From Bacteroidales bacterium (GTDB taxonomy: Bacteria > Bacteroidota > Bacteroidia > Bacteroidales > UBA3824), in NCBI GenBank assembly GCA_017960885.1, contig JAGCYI010000078.1, forward strand, positions 1 through 54,552: a stretch of 54,552 nucleotides of DNA, written 5' to 3'. The notes beneath the pieces were generated by a model. It worked only from the letters and a program-made list of their open reading frames with translations. It ran no database searches and had not been told where the DNA came from. Made by a program: the position numbers and the translations under genes. Shown here piece by piece: positions 25,975-34,729 of the stretch. How positions within the stretch are numbered: position 1 is the stretch's first letter; the number at the start of each line of letters is the position of its first letter.

Positions 25975-26016
25975 CTGCTACGGTTCTAAAAACTAACAAC
26001 TTAACATAAAACCCGT

Positions 26017-26400
26017 TTAGTCGATAGAGTAACTTACCTGTTCAAAAGGCACTTCTACAATGTCGGCGTATTCTTCGCCAGCTTCCTCCATATCCTCGTC
26101 GTCGTCGGGATAATGCCACTTAACAAGAACATCATGTCCTGCGTCGTACATATCTTCTAATTTGAGGAGCACGTCGAGCAGAAGTTTTGAAGAAGCCGTA
26201 TTGAAGTATTCCAACTTAAAGTTGAACACGGTCTTGTCCAAAGGGTTCTGTGAGTATTCGTCGAGCCATTCGAGAATAGGGTCGTAGAATGCTACCACAT
26301 CTTCGGGAAGCGAACGTCCCGAGATTTCAAACGTGTTGTTGTCGGCGTCAAGAATTACTTTTGGAGTGTCGTCAGATCCTTGTATTTTAATAACTCGCAT
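26017..26400 (-). CDS. SiaC-family (DUF1987) regulatory phosphoprotein
   Basis: This 127-residue cytoplasmic protein matches DUF1987. Thr68 in LEYFNTASSKLLL has the same number as the phosphorylated Thr68 of Pseudomonas aeruginosa SiaC. In that system SiaB phosphorylates SiaC, the SpoIIE-type phosphatase SiaA reverses it, and unmodified SiaC activates the diguanylate cyclase SiaD. Here the SiaB-like gene is 13 bases upstream and a SpoIIE phosphatase precedes that, but no GGDEF protein occurs in the window; the next gene downstream is the TerB-FHA-ABC protein. I infer that SiaC signals to a different output. The acidic C-terminal third (YPDDDEDMEEAGEEYAD) is notable. Confidence 0.9.
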   Translation of the reverse strand: MRVIKIQGSDDTPKVILDADNNTFEISGRSLPEDVVAFYDPILEWLDEYSQNPLDKTVFNFKLEYFNTASSKLLLDVLLKLEDMYDAGHDVLVKWHYPDDDEDMEEAGEEYADIVEVPFEQVSYSID

Positions 26401-26413
26401 AATATTAATGTTT

Positions 26414-26992
26414 TTATTCTTTGATTCTGGAAATAGTTGATGTTAAAACGAAAAATGACGTAAGTTCGTCTATTTTTAGGAAACTGTATATCAGTTTCTC
26501 TCCTGTTTTTCGGGCAATATCAATAAAGCCTAGACCGGCTCCGCCCTTCTCAGAGATGTGCCCTTCGCGCATCTGCTTTTTGTAGAGTTTGTTGAGTCCG
26601 TCTTTGTCTTGGCTGTTGATATTCTCAAGCATTTCGGTAAGCCGTGCCACCTTTTCGTTGAGCACTACGTTGCCAGTGGTAACGTTGTACTCAGTGTCGC
26701 CTTTGCTTACCATAAAGATGCCGCGTCCGACTTTCTTGTCGGGCGACCCTGGAGTAACTTCGGCGTGCTTGCTGATGTTTTGTAGGCATTCCACCATTAC
26801 ATGGAACACCTTCTTTTGCACCGAACTCGCATCCTCCTCCCTGACCATATTGGTTTCGGTAAGCGAGGTAAACGCCTTTGTTATCTGGTGCGTTATCTCG
26901 CCTTCGTAAGCCAAGTTGATCTTGTTGCGCTTCATTTTTACATAGAAGTCGTACACGAAATCCAATGACTCTTTTTTGTTAATACCTGCCAT
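26414..26992 (-). CDS. SiaB-family (DUF6272) protein kinase
   Basis: This 192-residue protein has a degenerate GHKL/HATPase fold: an N-box-like VECLQNISKHA (Glu68, Asn72) and a glycine box GGAGLGFIDIAR (150-161). Proteins of this family phosphorylate SiaC-type partners on Thr and resemble anti-sigma-factor kinases. It is encoded between the SpoIIE sensor (23-base gap) and SiaC (13-base gap), which gives the phosphatase-kinase-substrate order expected for a partner switch. No membrane segment is present. The assignment rests on motifs and context together. Confidence 0.88.
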   Translation of the reverse strand: MAGINKKESLDFVYDFYVKMKRNKINLAYEGEITHQITKAFTSLTETNMVREEDASSVQKKVFHVMVECLQNISKHAEVTPGSPDKKVGRGIFMVSKGDTEYNVTTGNVVLNEKVARLTEMLENINSQDKDGLNKLYKKQMREGHISEKGGAGLGFIDIARKTGEKLIYSFLKIDELTSFFVLTSTISRIKE

Positions 26993-27015
26993 AATATTAT
27001 ATTTTGAATATTACG

Positions 27016-29661
27016 TTAAAATTCTATACCTATTAATAATATATCGTCTACCTGTTTGTTGTTGCCCTTCCATTCAAAAAAATCTTTCTCGAAGAGTTCC
27101 CTGTATTCAGGCATCGTCATTTCGGGATTAGCCTCAATGAGCTCTTTAATACGACCCGGACGGTATTTTCGTCCTTCGTCGCCACCGATTTGGTCGGGTA
27201 GACCGTCGGAGAAAAAGAAACATTTCTCTCCGGGGGCAAACTTGATTTCATAGTTGTCAAATAGTTTCTCATCTCTGCCTTTGCGCGGCGGTTTTCCGCC
27301 TATGGCTTGCATTGTGCCTTTATATTGTATAAGCTCTCGTTGAGAGTTGAGATAGTACAATGGCCTATGTGCACCAGAGAAATGGAGTATACCAGTCTCA
27401 AAGTTAATTTTACATAAAGCAATATCCATGCCATCTCGTGCCTCTTGTTCGTCGCTATCTTGTTTTAATGTTTTGCGGACTCCGAGGTGAAGCTGGTCGA
27501 GAACCTGCCCTGCGTGAAGGTTCTCAGCATGGTCGGCTATACTGTTGAGGTTGAAATATCCTATGAATGAGAGCAGTGCGCCTGGCACGCCGTGACCCGT
27601 ACAGTCAACCGCAGCAATGTAGATGTCGCCGTTCTTTTCGAAGAACCACGGGAAGTCGCCGCTGACCACGTCGCGCGGACGGTAGAACATAAAGAACTTG
27701 GGAAGCTTCTGTTCGATATCGTCGAGACTCGGTATAATAGCCGACTGGATTCGCTGGGCGTAGTTGATACTCTCGGTGATGCTCTTGTTCTTCTCTTCGA
27801 TTTCCATCTCGATAAGTTTGCGCTCGGTGATATCGCGTGCCACAAACAATATGGTTTCGAGTTCTTTCTCCTTGTTGTACTCGGGGATGGCGTTGAACTG
27901 GATGATTCGCTCCTCGCCTTCTGCCGTGGGGAAGTTTGTCTCGTTCTCGTACATCTGCTGGGTTTGTATCACTTGAACGAGGGCATCCTTAAAGGTAGCA
28001 GCAATCTTCTCGTTAAGGGCAACATCGTCGATCTGTTTTTGGAGCATATCTTGTTTTTTGAGACCGGTGAACTGCTCTGCCACGGGGTTGACGTAGAAGA
28101 ACTTGCCCTCGGGACTCAGACGTGTGATCATATCCAAAGAGTTCTCCGACAATGCCTGCATCTCGCCTTGCATACGCTGCGCCTTTTCGGCAATCTTGCG
28201 TACGGTAATGTCGCGGGTGTTGAAGATAATACCCTGAATAGCAGCGTTGTTCAAAAGGTTTCGACCAGTGGCTTCGAGCCACAGCTGCTCGTCGTCGCTC
28301 TTTTGATACTGATATTCAAAAGTAACGGGGAAGTCGGGCGATTCTATAAGACGGGTGAATACCTCTTTGAATTTATGCTTGGATACGTCGTCGAACTTTT
28401 CGTAAGCGCTCTTGCCCACAATATAATCCGGGTCGTAACCAAGAATGTTTTTTGCCGAAGGGCTTTCGTATGTTACAATACCAGTTTCATCGTAGATAGA
28501 GATAACCTCGGATGCGTTTTCGAGAAGTGCGTACTGACGTTTCTGACCACGTTCCACCTCGCGGATCTGTGCCTCCAACTGTTTGTTGGTGTCCTGCAGT
28601 TCGAGCTGGGTTTTGCGCATCTCGTCGGCATTCTTGCGGAGCTCCTCCTCGTTCTTTTGGAGAAGCTTGGTCATTTCCTGGGCTTCGCGGAGGAGTTTCT
28701 CTGTCTGGGTGTTAACCTTAAGGTTGAATATGGTCTGCGCTATAATCTGGCTTACCTCCTGGATAAGGCGGAGGGTCTTGTCGGGCATGTCGTCGTTGAG
28801 CGATGCAAACTCGATAACGCCTTGCAACTTTTCGTCGCTGATTAGCGGAGAAAGCAAAAGGGTTTTGGGTTTCTTGTCGCCAAGTATTCCAGAACTAATG
28901 GTGATGTAATCGTCGGGAATTTCGCGGCGGTAGATGATGTCGCGTTCAAAAGCGGCTTGTCCTACAAGTCCGATACCGATTTTAAACTCTTGTGTGATAT
29001 ATTTTTTGCGGTTGTAGGCGTAAGTGGCAATGTTGACGAGTTTCTCGTTGTCGTCGTCGTAGAGGTAGAATGCTCCTTGAACTGCGTTGATATATTCAAT
29101 AAGGTTGATAATGGTTTCGTAAGCAAGTTCGCTGATGTTGTTTCGCTGACGGAGGATGTCGCCCACGATTTCCTTTCCTTTGGCAATCCAGTTTTGCTCG
29201 TTCTCACGCTGAGAAGTTGCCACAAGGTTGTTTTTCATTATAAGGAGCGAACGTCCGAGAAGGTCGTCTTTGTCGATTTCGCTGGTATCGAAATAGAGGT
29301 CGCCTTCACCAATTCGCTTAGCGATCATAGAGTTTCGTGTAAAAATCTCGTTCTTTTCGGCAAGCATTCTTTCGAGAGCTTCGTTCTGACGGCGGTTTTT
29401 ACGGGCGAAATAGTTGAAAATAGTGGCAATAACAAACGGAGCGAGGTCGATAATCCACAACATTTTCGACTCGATGTGTGCGTTGATAACACTTGAAAAT
29501 GAGATTTCCTGTCCTATAAGGTATAGGAATGTGGCTCCGACAGGAAACAGCAAACCTATAACAAAGCCCAAAATGGTGTTGAACATCACCAAATTGTTAT
29601 CGGTCTTTGCCTGCTGAGTTTTGTCGTCCTCGTCTTCTATGTAGGTTGCGTTGTCTGCCAT
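27016..29661 (-). CDS. Membrane GAF-PAS-PAS-SpoIIE phosphatase (SiaA-like)
   Basis: This 881-residue sensor has two membrane helices (about 30-50 and 66-86), a coiled linker, a GAF domain (about 175-315), a long coiled coil, two PAS domains (about 376-490 and 500-615, each closing with a TRDIT or ARDIT motif) and a SpoIIE-type phosphatase domain (640-881). The metal-binding Asp residues are in place: VVSGDFPWFF (Asp669), AAVDCTGHGVPGA (Asp686), FFSDGLPDQIGGDEGRKY (Asp819) and VDDILLIG. It probably dephosphorylates the SiaC protein encoded two genes downstream in response to a signal sensed by GAF/PAS. P. aeruginosa SiaA has a periplasmic domain plus HAMP instead, so the sensing part differs. 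Confidence 0.92.
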   Translation of the reverse strand: MADNATYIEDEDDKTQQAKTDNNLVMFNTILGFVIGLLFPVGATFLYLIGQEISFSSVINAHIESKMLWIIDLAPFVIATIFNYFARKNRRQNEALERMLAEKNEIFTRNSMIAKRIGEGDLYFDTSEIDKDDLLGRSLLIMKNNLVATSQRENEQNWIAKGKEIVGDILRQRNNISELAYETIINLIEYINAVQGAFYLYDDDNEKLVNIATYAYNRKKYITQEFKIGIGLVGQAAFERDIIYRREIPDDYITISSGILGDKKPKTLLLSPLISDEKLQGVIEFASLNDDMPDKTLRLIQEVSQIIAQTIFNLKVNTQTEKLLREAQEMTKLLQKNEEELRKNADEMRKTQLELQDTNKQLEAQIREVERGQKRQYALLENASEVISIYDETGIVTYESPSAKNILGYDPDYIVGKSAYEKFDDVSKHKFKEVFTRLIESPDFPVTFEYQYQKSDDEQLWLEATGRNLLNNAAIQGIIFNTRDITVRKIAEKAQRMQGEMQALSENSLDMITRLSPEGKFFYVNPVAEQFTGLKKQDMLQKQIDDVALNEKIAATFKDALVQVIQTQQMYENETNFPTAEGEERIIQFNAIPEYNKEKELETILFVARDITERKLIEMEIEEKNKSITESINYAQRIQSAIIPSLDDIEQKLPKFFMFYRPRDVVSGDFPWFFEKNGDIYIAAVDCTGHGVPGALLSFIGYFNLNSIADHAENLHAGQVLDQLHLGVRKTLKQDSDEQEARDGMDIALCKINFETGILHFSGAHRPLYYLNSQRELIQYKGTMQAIGGKPPRKGRDEKLFDNYEIKFAPGEKCFFFSDGLPDQIGGDEGRKYRPGRIKELIEANPEMTMPEYRELFEKDFFEWKGNNKQVDDILLIGIEF

Positions 29662-29723
29662 ATTTTGTGTTAAAATAGCGGTGCTAAATTAAGGAATTTA
29701 TGCTTAACATTAACAATTTTATG

Positions 29724-32579
29724 TCAATTTTTTGCTCCTGTACCAAAACTTTTTATCCATTCCCTGTATTTAAGGTCAACTGGAGTAGTTTTGTCGTTGT
29801 CTGTTTCGTTTCGTGTTTTTTCTAATTCGTTATTTTGTATAGTTATATTTTCAACTGTCTGTTTGTCTTTAGCTATCTGCTCTAACATTTCTTTTTCCCT
29901 GGTTCTCAAACTGTTAACGAGAGCCTCCATTTCGGCGAGGCGAGTTTTTGTGTCGTTGAAACTGAGTTCGAGATCGGTTTCAGCGTTTTCTGCCTTTAGC
30001 AGACGTTCGTTAAGTTCCGCCTCGGTTTCGTGCGATTCGCCGAGCTGTTTCTCAAGCTCCTCGGTTTTAGTGGTGGCTTGTTCGAGCCGAGCCCTGAGGT
30101 CGGTGGTTTGTATGCCTGCCTCTGCCAACTGCGACGACAACCGCTCGTTCTGTGTTTTGAGCTGTGTCACCTGACTCATTGCCTGCTCCTCTATCTCCTT
30201 GTGCTTGGTGATGTCGATAGCGGTGTAAAGTATTTTAAGAACCTGACCTTTGGCGTCTTTTACAGGCGTGTACTGGTTGATAAGCCAGATGTCCTTTCCA
30301 GTGAGCTTGCTCTTACGTTTTACGGTCATCTGGTATAAGTTTCCTTCGCAAACATTTTGCCACAAAGTCTTAAACTCGTTGATTTCTTCTTCGGGAATGA
30401 AGGTAAGAATGTTTTTTCCTTTTGTCTTCTCGTAGTCGTAGCCCATTGTGATAATGTGCTTGGTGTTGGCGGTGAGAAGATTGCCTTCCACGGTGTATTC
30501 CGCCTTCATCATAGTCTCGTCGATAGCGGTCATGATACCAGCCATTTCGATACGGCTCTTCGCCATCTTTTCCTGGGTAGACATGAGCACCTCTGTTTTT
30601 TCGAGCGATTCTGAGAGCAGTCGTTTGTTCTTTTCCTCGATGGTTTTCTGCTCGGTGATGTCGTTGGCGATGTAAAGGATACGCACCACGTGGTTTTCGG
30701 CGTCGAAAATAGGTGTGTACTGGGTGAGCAGCCAGATGGTTTCGTTAAACTTGTTTTTCTGTTTGAGGGTGGTCTGGTACGACTGTCCCGAACAGATGTT
30801 CTGCCATACCATGTCGAAGTTTTCGAGATTATCTTCTGTAATGATATTCTTGATGTTGCGACCAATAAGCTCGTCTTTGCGATAGCCGAGAGCCGAAAGG
30901 AATTTTTGGTTTGCCGACATAAGGCGGCCTTCGGGATCGATCTCGGCCTTTAACATAGTTTCGTCTACGGCAGAAAGAATACCCGACATCTCTGCCTCAC
31001 GTTTTTGGGCTTCGTCGCGGGCGGTTTTCATATCGTCCATAGTTTTGCGGAGCTCAGCCTCTCGAAGCACAAGTTCGTCAGATTTTTTTTGCGATTCTTG
31101 AAGAAGGTCGGCTGTGCGGGCGTTGATACGTAGCGACGACAATGTTGACGCGATACTGTCACCGAGCTGCTCCACAAACTGTATTTCGTATTTTTTTAGC
31201 AGGTTGAACGATGCGAGCTCTATTACGCCGAGAATCTTTTCTTCTGATTTAAGTGGAACTATCAGCAGGCATTTAGGTTTGGCGTCACCAAGACCCGACT
31301 CAATATCCATATAATCATCGGGAACATCTGTAATATATAAGGTGTTCTTTTCGAGAGCGCACATACCTATAAGACCGTCGCCAAGGGGTATGCGGCGTGT
31401 AAGATATTTCTTGCGGTCGTATGCAAATGCCGAAAGCATATCCAAGTATATGTTTTTCGGATCGGTGTCGTCGAGGATAAATAGTCCGCCCTGTCCTGCG
31501 TTGATATAGTGCACGAGGTTTTTGATTACCTCGTCGGACAGGATGGTGATGTTCTCGTTGTTGTGACGCATGATATCACCGAATTTTGCAAGACCCTGGG
31601 TTGTCCAGTTGCGCTGCTCGTCTTCGAGACGGCGGAGACTCTGTTCCTTCTCAGATGCCGACAGACGCTCGCTCAAATCGATTAGCGACTTAGCCATAGA
31701 ACCGTCGGGTGCGCTGAAACTTGTGTCGGAATGGTAGTTGCCTTTGAATATTTCGTTAGAGAACTCGGTGAGCTTCTTGAAGTTGTCGGCGGTACAGTTG
31801 ATAAGTCCGTTGAGTTTTCCAATCTCGGTCTGGTCTTCTTTGAGGCGGATGTCGGGCACTGCGCCGGTGTTGAGCACCTTGACAAAGTCTTGCATCGATG
31901 CGAAACTGATTTTCAGATATCTGAACACGTAGAATGCAATAAACACTATAAGCGCGAACATAGGCAGCGACAGCAGTGAGAGCGAAATTCGCAGTCCGAC
32001 GATTTCGCGGCGTATAGATGCGTCGCTAATGGAAAGCTCTTTCTGATGGGCTACGTACATGCGGTCGATGGTTTTTCGGAGGTCGTCGAATGCGCTCACC
32101 TCCTTTACGCTGAGCAGCTCGCGTGCAGCTTCGGGACGGTTGTTGATAATAAGGCGGATAATGTCCTTATTGACGTTTTGATATATCACAAACTCGTTTT
32201 TAAAGCGGTCTAAGAGCTTGATTTCCTCGCTGGTGGTAAGGCTGTTGGCAGTGAGGGCGTTTTCGTATTCCTTGATTCTAACCTCGTAAAACTGCTTAAA
32301 TTTGTTGTGATGGCGCTGAATGGTAACCACATCGCTGCCGGTTTCGATAAGGGCGTGGTTCTGAATTACAAGTCCGTAAACCTCTTCGGCGAGCGAAAAG
32401 AGGGGATAAATGCCCGAACTTTGGGTGTCGGAAAAAGATTCCACGTGATCTTTTACGTTTCCGAACGAAACCACCGCATATATACAGAAGAAAAGAATAT
32501 AAGCCGACACCACTGAAAATAGCAGTATCAGTTTATTTCTAATGTCCAATCTGTCAAGTATTTGATGAATCTTTCCCAT
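29724..32579 (-). CDS. Membrane GAF-PAS-PAS coiled-coil sensor without output domain
   Basis: This 951-residue protein has a membrane helix (17-37), a four-helix-bundle-like periplasmic domain (38-195), a second helix (about 198-222), a HAMP-like stretch, a GAF domain (about 340-485), two closely related PAS domains (about 530-645 and 677-795) and a Glu/Lys/Gln-rich coiled coil (796-925). No kinase, phosphatase or MCP hairpin is present, and the protein ends in a short polar tail. Its GAF domain is clearly paralogous to that of the downstream SpoIIE sensor (for example INAGQGG/INAVQGA, YDRKKYLT/YNRKKYIT, PDDYMDIESG/PDDYITISSG). It probably signals through protein contact with the SpoIIE sensor or with the divergent CheR. 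Confidence 0.9.
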   Translation of the reverse strand: MGKIHQILDRLDIRNKLILLFSVVSAYILFFCIYAVVSFGNVKDHVESFSDTQSSGIYPLFSLAEEVYGLVIQNHALIETGSDVVTIQRHHNKFKQFYEVRIKEYENALTANSLTTSEEIKLLDRFKNEFVIYQNVNKDIIRLIINNRPEAARELLSVKEVSAFDDLRKTIDRMYVAHQKELSISDASIRREIVGLRISLSLLSLPMFALIVFIAFYVFRYLKISFASMQDFVKVLNTGAVPDIRLKEDQTEIGKLNGLINCTADNFKKLTEFSNEIFKGNYHSDTSFSAPDGSMAKSLIDLSERLSASEKEQSLRRLEDEQRNWTTQGLAKFGDIMRHNNENITILSDEVIKNLVHYINAGQGGLFILDDTDPKNIYLDMLSAFAYDRKKYLTRRIPLGDGLIGMCALEKNTLYITDVPDDYMDIESGLGDAKPKCLLIVPLKSEEKILGVIELASFNLLKKYEIQFVEQLGDSIASTLSSLRINARTADLLQESQKKSDELVLREAELRKTMDDMKTARDEAQKREAEMSGILSAVDETMLKAEIDPEGRLMSANQKFLSALGYRKDELIGRNIKNIITEDNLENFDMVWQNICSGQSYQTTLKQKNKFNETIWLLTQYTPIFDAENHVVRILYIANDITEQKTIEEKNKRLLSESLEKTEVLMSTQEKMAKSRIEMAGIMTAIDETMMKAEYTVEGNLLTANTKHIITMGYDYEKTKGKNILTFIPEEEINEFKTLWQNVCEGNLYQMTVKRKSKLTGKDIWLINQYTPVKDAKGQVLKILYTAIDITKHKEIEEQAMSQVTQLKTQNERLSSQLAEAGIQTTDLRARLEQATTKTEELEKQLGESHETEAELNERLLKAENAETDLELSFNDTKTRLAEMEALVNSLRTREKEMLEQIAKDKQTVENITIQNNELEKTRNETDNDKTTPVDLKYREWIKSFGTGAKN

Positions 32580-32652
32580 CGTTCGGATTGTGGTTTTCTA
32601 CTTGTTGCGCCCGTTATAATTTTTTATGTTAGTATACTTTTTTCTCAAAGTT

Positions 32653-32680
32653 CAAATTTATAAAAAAAAATTATTTCCAA
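32653..32680 (-). promoter_or_regulatory. Promoter of the sensor/SpoIIE operon
   Basis: TAAATTTG (minus strand, 32653-32660) with TTG at 32678-32680 and a 17-nt spacer lies 74 bases before the sensor ATG. Confidence 0.5.
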
Positions 32681-32845
32681 GCCGCAATTTTTTCTGTTTT
32701 TATAACTATTTTTCTAAAAAAAAATATAACTGCCTATTTTTTAATGATATACATCACAAAAAAAATCTGGTTACATATCATTTAGTCTTTTTCAAAAAAC
32801 ATGCCTTTTGTACAAAAATGATTTTTTTTGAGGCATTTTGACAAA

Positions 32846-32853
32846 TAATTTTG
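32846..32853 (+). promoter_or_regulatory. -7 element of the cheR-like gene
   Basis: TAATTTTG lies 55 bases before the ATG. The closest TTTG (32827-32830) has only a 15-nt spacer, so the -33 element is doubtful. Confidence 0.4.
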
Positions 32854-32907
32854 ATAAAGACGAAAAAAAATGTTTTATTCGCACTGTTTTTTATAATACT
32901 AAATTAG

Positions 32908-33759
32908 ATGGAGATTTCGCAGCAGGACATATTCTTATTGTGCCAGACTTTTCGTAAAGTTTCTGCATACGACTTTTCTGACTATTCATACAAATCGCTC
33001 TACCGGCGTGTTGAAAAAATCCTCACCGACAACAATATCTCCATCGAAACTCTTATTGAAAATATCAATAAAGACTACAATTACTTAGAAACCATTGTAA
33101 AACAGATAACAGTAAACACCACCGAGCTTTTCAGAGATCCGGAGGTGTGGATTTCGGTAAGCGACGCCATACAGCAGCGTTATGCCAACGCCAAGCACAT
33201 AAGCATCTGGCATCCAGGATGCAGTTCGGGACAAGAGGTATACTCTATGCTTATGCTGCTCAACGAAATCAATATGTTTGACCGCGCATCGGTATTCGGC
33301 ACCGACATCAACGAGGATGTGCTCGACGCCGCACAACATGGACGATACAAATATGTGGACATAAAAGAATACTTGCCTAATTTCAACGCTGTAATCAACA
33401 GCAACCGCAACGAAGAAGATTTTGTGCCAATTTCAAACTACATATCCTCATTTCCACAGCGCGGATACTTGCAGATTGTGCCCTGGCTGGTTGACAAACC
33501 CGTGTTTGCCAAACACAACCTCGTGGGCTGCGAATCTTTTCTCGACAGGAAGTTTGACATTATTATGTGCCGAAACGTGCTTATCTACTTCAACCACGAG
33601 CTGCAGAACAAAATCATCGACTTTTTTTACAACAAACTCAACGACAACGGACTGCTGATTATCGGCAGGCAGGAGAGCATTTACGGTATGCATTCTGATG
33701 GATTTGAGAAGCTTGGACCTTTATATTTAAAAAAGAACCGGCAATCAAATTTCTTCTAA
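32908..33759 (+). CDS. CheR-type protein methyltransferase
   Basis: This 283-residue protein has the CheR layout: an N-terminal helical domain (about 1-75) and a SAM-binding Rossmann domain with TVNTTELFRDPEVW, ISIWHPGCSSGQEVYSMLML, VFGTDINEDVLDAAQHGRY and IIMCRNVLIYFNHELQNKI. CheR enzymes methylate glutamates in chemoreceptor coiled coils using S-adenosylmethionine. No cheA, cheB, cheW or MCP hairpin is present nearby. The gene is divergent from the output-less coiled-coil sensor, which is the most likely substrate. It is complete; the family call is firm and the partner is inferred. Confidence 0.92.
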   Translation: MEISQQDIFLLCQTFRKVSAYDFSDYSYKSLYRRVEKILTDNNISIETLIENINKDYNYLETIVKQITVNTTELFRDPEVWISVSDAIQQRYANAKHISIWHPGCSSGQEVYSMLMLLNEINMFDRASVFGTDINEDVLDAAQHGRYKYVDIKEYLPNFNAVINSNRNEEDFVPISNYISSFPQRGYLQIVPWLVDKPVFAKHNLVGCESFLDRKFDIIMCRNVLIYFNHELQNKIIDFFYNKLNDNGLLIIGRQESIYGMHSDGFEKLGPLYLKKNRQSNFF

Positions 33760-33896
33760 TTGTAGCATCAACACAATCAAGAACGCAAAAAAACGTTTTT
33801 AGGAAAAGATTCTGCATGTAAAAAAAAATTGGCATTTTTATTGCTTTTACTTTTATGAAACCAATTTTTTACGACAACTATATATTACATTTATAA

Positions 33897-34718
33897 ATGA
33901 AAAAAAGAACGACCATATTATCAGCATTACTCATGGCAGCAGCTCTTTGCTCCAACAGTTATGCCCAAACAAGCTTTACCGTTGAGCCACAAACCGCTTG
34001 CACAGGTTCGCCAGTAGGGGTTACAAACACTTCGTCGGGAAGTTTCCAGTTTGCTCATTTCGACTTTGGCGACGGCACCGACACTTACGGCGACAACCTG
34101 CAACACATTTACACCTCCGCAGGTGAGTACACTATCACGATGTGGTTGCTCAACAACGATGGAACTAAGACCGCAAGCATTTCAAAAACAGTGAAAATAG
34201 ATGACACCCCGTCGATAGAGATTGCCGACTCTAAAACCATGTCGCAAATCACAGTTACCAGCGACCAGAGCGTTTCGTACGAATGGTATCTCGGCAAAAA
34301 GAAACTCGACAACACCGAGAACCCCCTGTTCTACTACGAAAGCGGCAACTATTCGGTAATAATCAAAAACTCAAGCGGATGCACCGCCACCGCAGAAATC
34401 AGGGTAACAGCCCAGGATGCCGAATCGGCCGACAACACTATCATTAGCGTGGCAAACAATGTGATAACGCCCGGAGTGAAAGACGGTATCAACGACGTGC
34501 TCTTTATCACCGACGTGGCCGACTACGAACACCCTTGTGTTGTAAAGATTTTCGACAAACGCGGCAAAATGGTATACACCAACAACGAATACACCAACAC
34601 CAACGGTTTTCAAGGAAAAGACAACGATGGCAACGAATTGTTTGCTGGAACATACTACTACGTTATTAAAAGCCAGGGACGCAAGGGTGTCACCGGCTTT
34701 GTGGACATAATCAGATAA
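33897..34718 (+). CDS. Secreted PKD-domain protein with gliding-motility-type C-terminal domain
   Basis: This 273-residue protein has a signal peptide (about 1-23, ending SNSYA), a PKD domain (about 25-105; AHFDFGDGTDTYGDNLQHIY and AGEYTITMWLLNNDG), a second Ig-like domain (about 108-168) and a C-terminal domain of the gliding-motility-associated type (about 175-273; VITPGVKDGINDVLFI, VVKIFDKRGKMVY, GTYYYVIKSQG). Type B T9SS tails of this kind need a cognate PorP/SprF-like protein for surface delivery. The next gene, 11 bases on, encodes exactly that, so the two are probably a secretion pair like SprB and SprF of Flavobacterium johnsoniae, only much smaller. Confidence 0.88.
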   Translation: MKKRTTILSALLMAAALCSNSYAQTSFTVEPQTACTGSPVGVTNTSSGSFQFAHFDFGDGTDTYGDNLQHIYTSAGEYTITMWLLNNDGTKTASISKTVKIDDTPSIEIADSKTMSQITVTSDQSVSYEWYLGKKKLDNTENPLFYYESGNYSVIIKNSSGCTATAEIRVTAQDAESADNTIISVANNVITPGVKDGINDVLFITDVADYEHPCVVKIFDKRGKMVYTNNEYTNTNGFQGKDNDGNELFAGTYYYVIKSQGRKGVTGFVDIIR

Positions 34719-34729
34719 CTATCAGCAAG

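Larger units (their letters stand above)
32580..32907. other. AT-rich divergent promoter region, no gene
   Basis: These 328 bases separate the divergent 951-residue sensor gene and the cheR-like gene. They are very rich in A and T, with several runs of 8-9 A, and no convincing coding frame. I see one promoter in each direction and nothing else, such as an RNA gene or terminator. Confidence 0.7.

Noticed and set aside
27592..28845. Open frame of 417 codons on the plus strand within the SpoIIE sensor gene
   Set aside because: It is antisense to a protein with clear PAS and phosphatase motifs, and has no start context or family resemblance.
29724..32579. Sensor histidine kinase
   Set aside because: There is no H-box, N-box or G-box after the PAS domains; the protein ends in a coiled coil.
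32908..33759. Start of a chemotaxis operon
   Set aside because: Neighbouring genes encode no CheA, CheW, CheB, CheY or MCP; the next gene is a secreted PKD protein.
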